This document shows positions 40,786-53,900 of a stretch of 64,000 nucleotides of DNA, piece by piece. Both the position numbers and the translations under genes were made by a program. Position 1 is the stretch's first letter. Each line of letters opens with the position of its first letter. The notes beneath the pieces were generated by a model. It was not told where the DNA came from. It made no database searches and saw only the letters and a list, made by a program, of their open reading frames with translations. The stretch comes from Strongylocentrotus purpuratus (lineage: Eukaryota > Echinodermata > Echinoidea > Camarodonta > Strongylocentrotidae), in assembly GCF_000002235.5 (NCBI RefSeq), contig NW_022145611.1, positions 21,016,114 to 21,080,113 on the forward strand, read 5' to 3'.

Positions 40786-42862
40786 CATTTCTTATTGAGA
40801 CATTGAAACGTAAGAATTTCAAGGTTTCCTTTATAGGATGGATTAAAGCTTTATACACAAATTCCCATGGTAGGGTGTCACAGCATGGGTGGCTATCTGA
40901 AACTGTTTATATTCAAAAGGGCGTTCGCTAAGGCTGCCCAGTATCAGCTTCGTTATTTATATTAGTGGCAGAAATATTAGCAAATAAAATTCGAGAAAAA
41001 AATACAATAAGAGGGATAAATATTACAACTAAAGATATAGAAGTTCAGAGGGTTAGCGAAGTAAAGATAACACAATTCGCAGATGATACCACATTATTTG
41101 TTAATTCAATGGAATCAGTAGATAATGTTATAAAAGAGTTAGACGACTTTGAATATTTTGCAGGCCCAAAGATTAATTGGAATAAAACAAATGTAATGAA
41201 AATGAAAGAATTAGATACGACAAAATATGATATTGAATTTACAGAAGAACCAATTAAACATTTAGGTGTTTACGTTGGTAAAAATGATAAATATGTTAGC
41301 AGTATGAATTGGGAGGGGAAAGTTAAAAAAATCAATAATATTCTTAAGACGTGGAAAATGAGACGAATGACCTGTTATGGAAAAATAATAATTATAAAAT
41401 GTTTGATAATTCCTCAGCTCGTCTATTTAGGCACAGCTGTCTCAATGCCTATTCATAAATGCAAGGCTTTACATAGGACTATATATACATTTATATGGAA
41501 TTCTAAACGTGAAAAAGTAAAAAACGGAATGTTTGTATCAAGTCAGAAAGAGAAGGGGGGCTTGGTATGGTTGATTTGATTTTGAAAGCTAATTCACTTA
41601 GATTATCTTGGATATATAAGTTTTTTAATGCAGATGATGCAATGTGGAAGACATTATTTTTATTTTGGTCTGAACGAGTTGGCGGGATGCCGCTATGCTT
41701 ACAGTATAATTGTCATATTAAACAAATGAAAATGATTTGTAAAAAAAGAAATTTACCAATGTTTTATATGGATTTGCTTTGCACATGGTCAGAAATTCGA
41801 TATGTAAATAAATTTGAAGTAAAAGATATTCCCAATGAAATACTTTGGAATAATAGTAATATTTTAATTGATAATAAACCTCTGTATTTCCCGTCGTGGA
41901 TTAAAAAAAAAAGGGAATTTGTCAAATCAAACATGTTATAAATCAAGGTACATGGATAGATAACTCTCTATTCAATAACCATTTTGATGTAAAGAATCTG
42001 TTGTTTTTATTTAAAATGTCAAAATTAAAAAAAGCATTCTCAAAATATTGGTCACAAAATTTACGTTTAAACAAAGCTTCAAGTCTCAATGAAACAATGT
42101 ACATTGAGACAACTTTAGATGTTATAAACGTTGAATTTACTAAGGCGAAAAGTTATTATATTTTAATGCTAGAAAAGAAAAAAGAGAAATTGGTTTCCAA
42201 TTTTGGCAAAATATTTTAGGCCTACCAGAAACATTTGTTTGGAAAGATGTATTTCAGTTCAAATTTAATAAGAGGCAATAAGATCAAACAATATAATTTT
42301 AAATTAATTCATAGAATATTGCCATCTAAAGACAATCTCTTTATATGGAAAATCGTACAGTCTAACGAATGTGAAATTTGTCGTGAAAAAAACAACTATT
42401 GAACATTTTATATTTCGTTGCAAGAAATTAAGAGTTTTCTGGAAAATTATCTCAAGAATTATATATTTGATTTTTAAAATAGAAATTGAAATTGATATGA
42501 AAATGTTATTGATTGAATATAAAATAGATAACAGAAAATTTACTTTACTTCATTTTTGTATAAATTATGCTCAACTGGTTATATACAAAGACTACGTAAA
42601 GCGGAACTTTGGAGAAGTACCAACCAATCCAAAGAGGTTAATAAATAATTTTATTTCATCATTAAAATGTTATTTGAAATACAAAGAAAATATAAAATAC
42701 TTCGATATTGAGGAAGTTAAGAAAGTATTAGAAATGTTAAAATGATCATTTTAAGATATTATGTTGATCTTGTATATAATTCACGTTTCATTTTACTTGT
42801 TTTGTAAATAATATATATGTATTTTGAAATGGAACAATAAAGTCCCTCTGAAGAGGTAAAGA
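40786..42862 (+). mobile_element. LINE fragment (L1/Tx1-like), 5'-truncated
   Basis: Reverse transcriptase from the middle of the domain to the 3' end. FLIETLKRKNFKVSFIGWIK (about 40788) and IQKGVR-stop-GCPVSASLF (stop TAA near 40930) precede the open stretch 40965-41579 with catalytic FADDTTLF, FAGPKINWNKTNVM and YVGKNDKYV. Frame changes follow at a G run near 41556, an A run near 41905, near 42215 and near 42390. The C-terminal zinc-knuckle-like CEIC...HFIFRCKKL lies in the last part (42370-42430). The 3' end is AATAAAGTCCCTCTGAAG then an A-rich tail at about 42862. Dead copy. Confidence 0.88.
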
Positions 42863-42960
42863 GAAGAAAAAAATATTATGTAGGTTCTTCGATATGAGAA
42901 ATTTTTTAAAGAGATGTTTTAAAAGAATAGAGAGAGATGAACAATGTCTTATTGAATTTT

Positions 42961-43195
42961 AAAGGCTAAGCACACATAAAAATAGTTTGCTTTTAATAGC
43001 AGCAGAAAACACAAGAGAAACAGAGCATAATAAATTAGAGTAACATCAGATAACTAACAAGGAAATTATGAAAACATATTACTATCAATATGACTTGGAT
43101 GCTGGTGTGAGGAAATAAGATTCTAAAGGGGGAAATGAAAATTTATATTATTAATATTTAAAAAAAAAAAAGAGGATAGTGAGGCAATGACATCA
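42961..43195 (+). repeat. Right copy of direct repeat flanking the LINE
   Basis: Collinear with 40244-40360 joined to 40660-40785; it ends at GAGGCAATGACATCA. See the left copy. Confidence 0.8.
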
Positions 43196-44394
43196 CAGAC
43201 TCATGAATGAGCTGCCGATTTGTCTTGTGATTTTCAACGTTTTTTATTTCATTGAAAATTCATAATAACATTCTTCAAACTTTTTTTGATTGGTTTGTCT
43301 GATTGTTCTGCTTCTATTGATATTAAGTTATTTTTGGAGTGGACTTGCCCTGGATTACTTTCGACGTAGCTTTGACTATCACAATGGCTTGAAGGAAGTC
43401 GTCGCCGTGGTCAGATACAGACAGCGATTTGCCATACGTTGAGCTCTCCGCTTTCTCTGAGCTGACATACCGATCCAGATAGCGATGTCTGCCATTGTCA
43501 GAGGTCTTAAGATTGATCTATGAGGAGATTAACATTTCATTTTGTATCGGAATTAGGGACTTTATTGTTCATTTACCATGAATACATGATTGCTAACTTC
43601 TTTTCTAAAGATGTATGGTTTGTTAATATTTTTAATCTATTTAATCTATTTTAGTTACAAAACTTTCTCATATTTTGATTCTTACCGCAAAAGTAGCAGG
43701 TTTTTTTTCAATAAAAGTTTGATAGCTTGAAAATATTCGCTAACTTTTGAATTTAAACTGATTTAGATTATTATAAAAAGGCCAAACAAACATTATCATA
43801 GATACCTTTTAATACTATTTCTAACGTATAACAGAAATAAGATCCGTTTACGCATATTACTAAGTAATAGCGGAGACTTTTTTTTTCCATTGATTTAGAC
43901 GAAATAAATGCAAGAATGAAAGGGGGCATTAATTCTCTTGGATTGGATTGGATTGGACTGATTGAGTTACCTGATCACAAACGTATTTCTGATAATCTGA
44001 AGAACAAATCGATTGGATTCGATGAAGAAAGTTTCGAAAGAGTAGGAAGAAGCAACAGGTGCACTCCGAAGCTAGATCAAAACTGGACACAGAGCGCGCG
44101 TCATTGTTTGTTGTTCCAAGAGACCATTCAACGCGCGTCCTTACCAACCATTGTGTCGTCATTGATGGAAAACTTTGAGCCAATCAGAACGCAGCGCAAT
44201 GCACTGGCCAATGAAAGCGTCGTATTATTACGTCACAGTGACGTATATCTCAGTGAGCAGCTAGCTAGCTAGCTAGCTGTAGGCTGGTAGTTTGATGATG
44301 ATGATGATGAACAGCGTTTGTATGGCGCCATATCTGTTTCAGAAAACATTCAAAGGCGCGAGCTCCTCCAATAAAATTAGCATTTAGTTTGGTG
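43196..44394. other. Intergenic stretch without a gene
   Basis: Short tracts only: (GGATT)n at 43939-43958, (AGCT)n at 44262-44278 and (GAT)n at 44295-44310. Frames around 43916-44272 have no recognisable domain. Confidence 0.5.
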
Positions 44395-44456
44395 TTGGCA
44401 CGGTGGTAGAGCGATGATCACGTGGACGGAAGATGTCAGGTTCGAAACATGACGAA
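44395..44456 (+). ncRNA. tRNA-like pol III promoter (SINE head or tRNA pseudogene)
   Basis: A-box-like TGGTAGAGCG (44404-44413) and a perfect B box GGTTCGAAAC (44439-44448), 35 nt start to start, as in tRNAs. The predicted acceptor and anticodon stems do not pair well, so a functional tRNA is unlikely; a tRNA-derived SINE head is more likely. Confidence 0.4.
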
Positions 44457-44625
44457 GGCTAAGGCGAAGATCAAGAGGTCTTTGAACTGTATGTAGTAAT
44501 TGGACAAGGAAAACGATGGCATATTAAGATTGCTTGTATAATTAATATTATATAATATTAACAAATTGACCCACTTCAGGTACATGTAGTTACAGAGGTA
44601 TGGCTATTTCAATTTTTGTTTTAAA

Positions 44626-44785
44626 GGCCATCTGTAGGCCCACTAGTTAGACCACCCAGTGAGGTCACTGACAGCTCTCAATTAACATATGAAAAAGAGG
44701 ATCATGGGGGACCAACAGGCACCGACTGGGGAAGTTTTCTATATGGAGGGAGCAAGTAGCTACTAGTAGTACAGTGGGGCTTAAT
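44626..44785 (+). repeat. 180-bp dispersed repeat, copy 2
   Basis: AAAGGCCATCTGTAGGCCCA, AGGTCACTGACAG, AAAAAGAGGATCATGGGGGA, CCAACAGGCACCGA and GCAAGTAGCTAC align with 6297-6482. It lies about 200 bp after the tRNA-like segment. Confidence 0.7.
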
Positions 44786-44889
44786 GTCCGTCGTTTGGCC
44801 AACATGTTTGTGGAATGGTGCCCCACTTGCCAAATATGGGTTAAATTGAAGGGGGTAGGAATTAACGTATAGTAGGTGATCTGACACGG

Positions 44890-45182
44890 AATAGGCTATT
44901 TTCGTAATGTAACCAAATATAATGCATACGTCTTTGTGAAGAGCCTCGTTACAAACTATTTCATTCACTGTGATAAGAATAATAGTATTTTAATAGACAG
45001 AATCCTATAACTGCATACATTAGTTGTTGCCAGGTAGGACCACAAACATTATTGCTCACCCTACCTAGCTACACTTAATATATGCAGTTTGCATTCTATT
45101 GAAATACACTTACTCTTATCAGGTGAATGGAATAATTTGTCTTGGGCACTTAAATTTGGTAACATTACGAAAATGGCCTATT
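44890..45182. mobile_element. Foldback MITE family F1, copy 2
   Basis: Left AATAGGCTATTTTCGTAATG then TAACCAAAT, mirrored at the right by ATTTGGTAACATTACGAAAA then TGGCCTATT. Inner arms are also complementary (AACTGCATACATTAG / AATATATGCAGTTTG). Homologous to 30941-31245 but with better termini. Confidence 0.85.
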
Positions 45183-47737
45183 CCCCCCTCCCTCTTCCAT
45201 TTTGATAACCCCCCCCCCCCCCCGACACACAACACACACTCTCTCTCACTCTCTCTGTTTTTACCTTTCTTTCTTCGTTTCGGCTCTTTCCCAAAGAAAA
45301 ACAATAATCATCATCACTGGGACCTAACCACTTTCTTCTTCCCATTTTATAATCTCTTCCATAACAAAAAATTGTATATCTCACACTCTCTCTCTCTCTC
45401 CCTCCTTCTTAGTGGTGTTCATATTTGTCCCGCTAGATCGGAGGCTTTTAAGATTTCTAATCGAGCATTATGAAAAAGTATCCACACCCCCCCCCCCCCC
45501 CCCCCAATATCCCTTGGATATGAATGGGGAATTAATATTGGGAAAAAATTACATATTGTCTATTTTTTCACGCACAAAATAGAAAAGCAACAATATATGA
45601 ATTTATAAGTTGAATTTATTAATATGCTACCCTTTTACCACACACAACCCCGGATAAGCACTTACACAACTCTATGATAAGACTGTAATATTAGTGACCA
45701 TATTACCACTTTTTATATATTTCCACTTCTTTTAACTTCCAACTACACTAAACAATCTATTTGTTAAAAAAAAACCTTTAGTCCAATAGGATTCAACCAC
45801 TCTTGTTATTTCAAAACAATTTTTAAAACCAGTTTCCCCCGCAAGTTCATGAAAAAGAGCACCTTATGTGCTAGTACAAAATGTGTCGCCAAGTGGAGAA
45901 AGTATTGCGATATATGTTACTCAAATCATTTGTGCACCCTCAACATGTATTTCAAACCAAAGAAAATACAATGAATACAATTGTTTGATACAAAAAGAAC
46001 ATTAAAACTGTTACATGGTACAAATAGATTGTCAAACATGAAAGAATTTCCGTATTCAGTAAGTGAGGAAGATGGTTGCATATATATATGTAAGATCTAA
46101 AAAGGCATGATTAATAAGACAAAGAACATGGTACCTAAGAGACCTGATATAGTTTCTATTCTTATTGTTGAAAAATATATAAATTGATGTATAATTCAGT
46201 TGTAGTAAAAAGTTTTCAGTGCATACTGTCAAAGTGAAAATATGCTTGTAGATCTATTCAATTTTCAAATTTATGAACATGATTCTTTAACACTCCAACA
46301 AAATTCTTTCAACTTTGATTATAATCCATGACTGTGACAGTTACATGATTGTTTTCCAAGCCAGCTTTTCATTATATACAAATTAAAATGAGAGAATAAT
46401 TAGACTTGATTGAAGCAGAGATTTCAATGCATGATAAAGTTTATACTCCAGCAAATTTCAATTCGATTGACTGATCAGATAATTTCTCAACAAATTTATT
46501 TGTTGAGAATCTATTCTTTTCTGTGATTTCCTTTCATGAGTATGCGCCCAGCACAATAACAGAGTGACATCAAGGCAAATGGCATTGCTTATAACCCAAG
46601 CAAAGTACTGTTTTTCTTTTATTATTTGCAGTTTGAAAGAACCCTCATTTTCACAATAACAGTCATAGTTATCTAACCCTGCAGTTTCATAACACATGGA
46701 AAATATATTGAAAATATGTCTCTATGCGTTTTTCAGAATAATTACCCTGGCATTGATATATATTTTTCTACTGGAAGTTCTTGGTACAAGGAAAAAAATG
46801 GCTTTTGAAAATGGGAGAGTGATCAATGAATTCATATGTTTTTTCACTCTGTGAAATTAAATCTTTTTTTAGCATACTATTAGGACCCCCTCTATATTGA
46901 TGCAGTCCTCCAAAGAAAAAAAATCAAAATATACAAGCACTTACTATTATTTAACTTCTATCACAAAAAGCACTTTTAAGTACACGCTGTAACAACATTG
47001 AATACATACTCACTACTTTCATGCTCTTACGATAAACAATTATATCTTTCAATTCCCAAGCATACCTATTACCTTCCACTGTCAAATTATGGCTATACAG
47101 AGTGCGTAAGATAAAGTGATATTCAATTCTAAAACTTCTGACATATTTCATGCCAAGCAAAATAATACAGAGTGAAACTAATATATCACTTAAACATGAT
47201 GTGATTTGTTAATGCAAATACATTATCACACTGAGGAGAGCAGATCCTAAATTGATTCTATTTTAAACTATATTATGAAAAAATATCAATACTACATGTA
47301 TTTCATACAAAAAGTTTGATCAATCATTTGAAATAATCAAGATTGCATTTTATACTGCCATTCAAATGGCCCTTTAGTACAGAGTATTTGAAATAACTGG
47401 AATTGAATTGTATAATACCAATAAAATAACCTACAAGAATAGGTTATAAGACACACAAATATTGAAATATTTCTATTTGTTTCTATTCATTCTCTATCTC
47501 TGCTGAGCTAGACTCGATCTCTACATCATTCTAATTGGATTTTTCAGATATAATTATTTTACATGTGAATTACATTCGCTATCGATATACAAAATTTTTA
47601 TTTTGAGTTTAAAAAATACATGATAATCTCCTGATTTTGTGAGAGGTATCACCTGGCCTGTAATGACCTTCGTGACCTTTGACCCTGGTAGTAATTTCTG
47701 TCACTCTCACTCTCTCTCTCTCTGGTCCCCATCGGAT
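45183..47737. other. 3' flank and possible 3' UTR of the calpain gene
   Basis: Contains a C run (45212-45224), CT-rich tracts (45240-45260, 45384-45402) and a C run (45486-45506); from about 45550 on it is plain AT-rich DNA without repeats. No other coding segment seen. The repeat-poor 46-47.7 kb part may be 3' UTR. Confidence 0.4.
47597..47602 (-). promoter_or_regulatory. Candidate polyadenylation signal of the calpain gene
   Basis: AATAAA on the minus strand 136 nt after the stop codon, the nearest canonical hexamer. Others further down (for example near 46617) are also possible. Confidence 0.3.
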
Positions 47738-47764
47738 CTAAGAGTAGATGTTCATCGTCAGGAA
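47738..47764 (-). CDS. Calpain last exon
   Basis: FLTMNIYS then TAG; 27 nt, equal to the tiny last exon of vertebrate calpains (there WLQLTMYS-like). Acceptor CTACAG after a stretch with few pyrimidines. Confidence 0.9.
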   Translation of the reverse strand, partial: FLTMNIYS

Positions 47765-49013
47765 CTGTAGAAAACAAGCAAATCAAAGAAATAATGAGAC
47801 ATTTTGAAAAAGAATTGATGAGTCGATAATCGATACGTAGAAAACACATATTATTAAGGGCAATTTAATGTAAAAAAAGAGACATTTTGACAAAAGTGTG
47901 CAATTCTAATCAGTCATATCAAGAGCAATTTATCATTTTGGAAAAGGAGTAGCATGTCTAAAAGAATATTCTGTGTCCATTACAACATGCTCCCTATTTT
48001 CATCCTCTTCACCATTCTTGATGAGTCTCGATTGATATTTCATCTCGGTGGCATCAAACCAGAACAATTCTTGACGACGTTGTCTCTATTTGCTGTATGA
48101 CACGATGCACACTTGCTCTTATAGTGAACTAACAAGTAAAAGCTCGTTCAGACATGACATGGCAAAACCGGTGCTTTTTTTAACAGCGGTTTACCACGCC
48201 ATATGTGAACATGCCTTGAGAGTATTATCTAGTAATAACTGCTAATATTATAGAATGAAAAAATAAGAATATGCCAGACATCATGGAAAGCCAATTTACT
48301 GGTTCTAATAATTACACAATATCTGTACCATTTCAAGAGATTTGTAACCTTTGAATACCTTGAAATGTTTCATTAAATATCCAAATTGAGATGATACAAA
48401 CAAGAAATCAAATCTAGCATGATGTCTTTTCAAAAAAAAATGTTTTTATCTTCTAATTTTTTAGGCTGTTTTTAAGGCAGGGTATTTTACTGACACTACT
48501 CCAGATTTATACTGCTGTATACTGTATACTGCTGCTCACAATGTCCTGATGTGTCAACACTCATATCCCACAATGCATCACCAAGTGCATGAAGCGCACA
48601 CGATGATGCTTGGGTACAGGAACCGGGAATCGCTTTATGTACACCTTCACCGCAAGATGGTGCAAGTAAAGATACATTACAGTAGTGGTAGTGATTCTGG
48701 TAAAACACCCTGCCTTTAAATTACAACAGAAATCATATGATAACAAAATTTAGCACTTTAGATTGCCACTTTTCCATAACAACTTACTTCATCTAATCCA
48801 AACGAGGCATTGCCCCCACGACTCTTGGCTGCAAAGGAGGCTAGAAGTAAAAATAGAATAGAAGAAAACAAAAATAAAAATAACATGATTCATTAAAAAT
48901 AAAAGATTGGCCTCATGCCTTGGTGGCCAAGGACACCACATTTAACTAATTTTTGTTGAAAATTGAATTCTTAAAATCTGTTTTAAAACTACCAAAGATT
49001 TTGCCACACAGAT

Positions 49014-49056
<43 letters not shown>

Positions 49057-49822
49057 TTATATTCATATATAAATTACTTTAAGATCTACTTAGTAGTTTT
49101 GTGATATTGTACATGTACATTTCAATATATCAAAGAAGATAAATGAAGATGCTATTGTTTATTTGTGTATTTAAAGGGATGACCAAAACACCCTTTAGTC
49201 TTCAGAGGTGAAGTTTTATCTTCAGGAGTTGTCACTGACAGATATTAATATTCCATCCACATTCAATGGTGTTCAAAGATATTTGAAGGACTGTACTTCA
49301 CAGAAAAGATAAGTTTTTACAGCTGGATATATTCCCCAAGATCTCCCAATAATTCCTTACTCTACATGTCTAAAAAGCAGTGATTCTTAAGGCAAAAGCA
49401 GGACTATAATGTATTTTACATATTTTTACACAGGAGATTTCAGAAAATTGAGGAATCTAGATTTGGAACATAACTCTCAAGGTCATAAAATGTATCATCC
49501 CTTTAAAATAGGAATGATTGGCAACTCTGTTTTATGTATTTATTTAAAGCCATTCTTCAGGGAAAATTCAAGATAAATGGGAGAGACTGTACTCACTGAA
49601 CATGTACTTGAGCTTGATGGCAGCAGCAATGAAGGAGTCGAATGAAACGGTACCCTTCTTGTCCGCATAGCGCAGAATCAGGGCGCTGAATGATTCATTG
49701 CTCAGTTTGAATCCTGTCAGAGAAAGGAAATAAAAAAGAAGAAATGATAAAGATATCAAAGACAGCTAGCACTTTCTTTATCATCATTAACATCACCGTC
49801 CTCATCACCATCACCACCATTC

Positions 49823-49865
<43 letters not shown>

Positions 49866-49918
49866 TATCATCATCTTCTTCATCATCATCTTCACCATCA
49901 TCATTATCACCATCATCA

Positions 49919-49949
<31 letters not shown>

Positions 49950-50929
49950 CCATCACCATCACCATCATCATCATCATCATCATCACCACCATCATCACCA
50001 CCGTCATCATCATCATCATCATCATCATCACCATCACCATCACCATCATCATCATCATCATCATCACCACCATCATCACCACCGTCATCGTCATCACCAT
50101 CATCACCATCACCAACATCATCATCATCATCACCACCGTCATTACCACCGTCATCATCATCACCATCACCATCATCATATTCTTCATCATCATCCTCATC
50201 ATCATCATCATCTTCATTGTTTAGCATCCTTTTTAGCCACACTGAGGGGTTGGATGTTCAATTTCCCTTATGCCCCCCCCCCCCCCCCCCCCCTCTCCAG
50301 GCCGGCCTTCAGCATCCACCTGGTAGAGGCCAGATGATCTCAATTATATAAGCTTTAAAAAACTTATTTAAGATACCAGTTGGTCATCTAAATTATTTCT
50401 AAAGTACATCCAAACAATATAGCACTGTAAGTTCTGTACATTTGAAGCGTGAAAAATCACTTAACAGACAAATGGAAGAGCCTGAAATCAGGCAGGGACT
50501 GAAAACTAACATAACCAGTGACGAAAATGTTCTTATTTGTAATTACCCCTCGAATAACTTTCTATATCAGCCTTCAGGTGAAATAAACTGCATGTGGCAC
50601 TCGAAGGGTTAAAATCACTGTTCTTGTTTGACTAATTCTTTTATGAATGCATTTTGACCAGGTTTGGTAAAGTTATTTGACTTGAAAGAGGCAATGTCTT
50701 ACCAAGTGAGCGTAGAGCACCCTTCATCTCGTAGCCATTGAATGAGCCAGACTTGTCTTGGTCATACTTCTTGAAAACAGCCTGTAAAAATGCAAAACAT
50801 GACATCACCTTTGGGTTACTTAGAGCAAATACAATCAATTTCTGTTTGAAAGGTAGAAAACCCATATATATTGGACAGGCCTGTTTTCCATAATCAATTT
50901 TATTCAAAAATAGCATCTCACTTCCCTTC

Positions 50930-50966
<37 letters not shown>

Positions 50967-53900
50967 TTATATAGCGCAGCTTTTATACAAAATATATTCA
51001 GCTGCGCTGGTTAAGAGAAATCATCAATTATTTAGAGATTATCAGGCAAGAACTGCATAACATTCTAGTTGCACGTTGGAACCGAGTGACTTTCTCTTAT
51101 TAGTTGCACGTTGGAACCGAGTGACTTATGTAGCAAGCCTATTGGAGTGAGAGAATGCAGAAGTCAGTGGGTTAAATAGAATAGATAGTGTATTTTTGAT
51201 ACAGACCTTCCACGCGCTGATGTTCTGCCACAGCTCTCTGAACTCTTCAAATCCAAGTTTGCCAGAACGATCGTCCTGAATGAAAACGCTAAGGAATTGT
51301 CATATTTATTCATTCATTTATTCAAACATATTTATGAAGAATGACAAACCCAGTTTGCTTTTTGCACCTTATAAACAAGTACACAATACTAGACAACATG
51401 CAGATATGGACTTGTCCCTTGTGACTTTATAATCGAAGTACACGAGCTAACAAATTAGATCCTCAGATGCAAAAGAAGCTAATCTTTCTAAAAGATAGAA
51501 AATGAAAAGAGAACAATTATAACACATTTGTTTCTCTGTTCACTTCATCATGCAGCATTGTAATTATTCCTTGGTTTGCATGTTTTGGCAATTAATGCTC
51601 CACAGTAAATTTCTACACTAACCAACATCCTAACCTCAAAAGGCTCAAACCAGGACTTAACACTAGACCTAACCCTAAGCCTAACCCTAAACCTGAATGC
51701 GACCCTATCCCTACAAAATTATCAAGTTAAAATCCCCCCATCTGTTAATTTCTATGTAATACATTTATAAGTTATACACCACACTACACGGATAGATACT
51801 TCTACCTTGACAAGGGCCCCTGTTTCATAAAACTTGTTATCAATAACAAATGCTAAAATTCTATGACAAATTTGCTCACAGCCAATCCAATGCAGCTATT
51901 TCAGTAGCTTATAACAATAATTGGAACTTCTTATTGATAACAAGTTTTATGAAACCGGGCCATGGTGTGGGGAGAAAGGCCTGTGGGCCATAGTCATTTA
52001 GTCGACCTATTCCTTCCCAGTCCGCCTGGAAGTGTCTATATCCAATCCATATGATCTTAGTGTGTTATTGCGTTAATAACTCTTTTCTATCATTGCTGGT
52101 TGACATTTAATATTGCATGTATTGTAAGTACCAAAAAATTAAATAATGCTAATAAAATTAAAGAGTCAGAAAGGATACATCGGTGAGAGCGACCATACTC
52201 TTGCAGGATTCCAGGCTAAATCCACCACCTTGGAGCTCTGAAATAGTTGCAGGAAAGAATTTAAAAAGGATAAAAACAATCAATTTCTGCTTTGATGCTA
52301 CAGCATCAAAATAAAGTTCATTTTTTCAATTTTTCATTCAACGGTAATACATTTTAAAAAGGGTTATCATGCAATACTGGTACAGAATTATGTTATCTTG
52401 TAGCAAAAGGAGGACAAATTGCATTCAGCATCCAAGAAAAAGTGTAGAAACCCACACTAGATAAAGGTAATCGTCATGCTGTTATATTAGACTAAATATA
52501 GAGAGAGACTAGTTTATAAAGTAAATTATAAATAAATTATGTGCAAATACATAACAAGTCTCAATGAAATAAAAGTTCAAATTCATTTTTTGTTGTTAAT
52601 CATAAACGGGTCTGAATCAATATCTTTCACAGTTTTGAGCTTATTAGACATATTTGTAATGTTATGTATTCACACATAAGGACCATTTACAATTGGTATC
52701 ATTATAATTATTTTTTAAATCTTGGCATGAAAAAAACAATCTTCTTCTTTGAAAGATACATCCTTCAAAAGAAAATAAATTGCCATAAACATGCAATAAG
52801 ATGTTTCCATTACTAAATGAATAATAATTGAACTAATAATTTTCTTACACAAGAGAACTTGTTAAAATGTTGATAAGTTTTGCAAGTTGTAAACAAAAAT
52901 AAAAGGTATTAATGAGATTAATCAGCATGCACACATTTCAGCATTTCTTACTTCTTTTACTCTTTGAAATCTTGTAGGAAAACAAAACCAATAACGAAGA
53001 AGCTAAAAAACTGTTTGCATCATCTCAGAAAATCTCATAATTGCACTCTCATTATCATTTCTATTGAATTACCATCAGTTTCTTCAAGGAGATCTTCTCG
53101 TCACAAAGTTGTGAGCGTTTCATGAGAGAAGAAAATCAATTCATATTATCAACACCAACACCATGTATTTCTTACCACCAGGTACTTGTAAATCTGCATC
53201 CACAGTCAGTCAAAACGGGTGTTGCAAGCACAATTAACGAATCACATGTTACAGCAAATGCGAAGGCGAAGAACAGAAATGTGAGAGAAAAGTGAGCGGG
53301 TGGAAGACATGCAAATATGGGTAAGGAAAGAGAACAAAATGCATATACTTTGATGGGCCTTGATAAGGATATAAGGCCATGAATGTCTTACGCAGAAGGG
53401 CATTAGTGCTGTATACTTGAATGCACAGTGTTAATGCCCTTCTGCTTCTAATGATGATGGTCTGCGTGTTAAAAAACTGAATAAAATGCATTATGAAGCT
53501 TATACTATGAATAATGATTCTAAGTGAGGAAAGCATTGCATCATTTTACTGACTGTCACTTAACTAGCAGATTAATTCCAAGTTTGCTGATCACTAAATT
53601 AGCAAATATGGTTGAGAAAACAAGTATTTAAAACAGAATGAGGCTTGATGCTGTTGAGATCGATCAAATAAAGACTAAGCCTGGGTAAATCAAAACCATG
53701 CAAATTTTGTCTTTTTCTATTATCTAACAAAACCTTGATATCAAGGCTTTACTAGATGATAGAAAACAAAAACACGTAAAATTCAATATGAACTGGAGAA
53801 AGGTCTCCATTTTATTATTATTCTTTTCATTTTTTTTTTTGGGGGGGGGGGTGGGGGGTTGTGGAAAACATGAGAAATGTGTAACAGCTATCAGCACAAA

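Noticed and set aside
43916-44272. 118-codon frame near 44 kb
   Set aside because: Starts in a GGATT tandem and ends in an AGCT tandem; no recognisable domain and no supporting neighbour exons.
49695-50337. Poly-His, poly-Met and poly-Asp frames
   Set aside because: Translation of the (ATC)n microsatellite inside a calpain intron.
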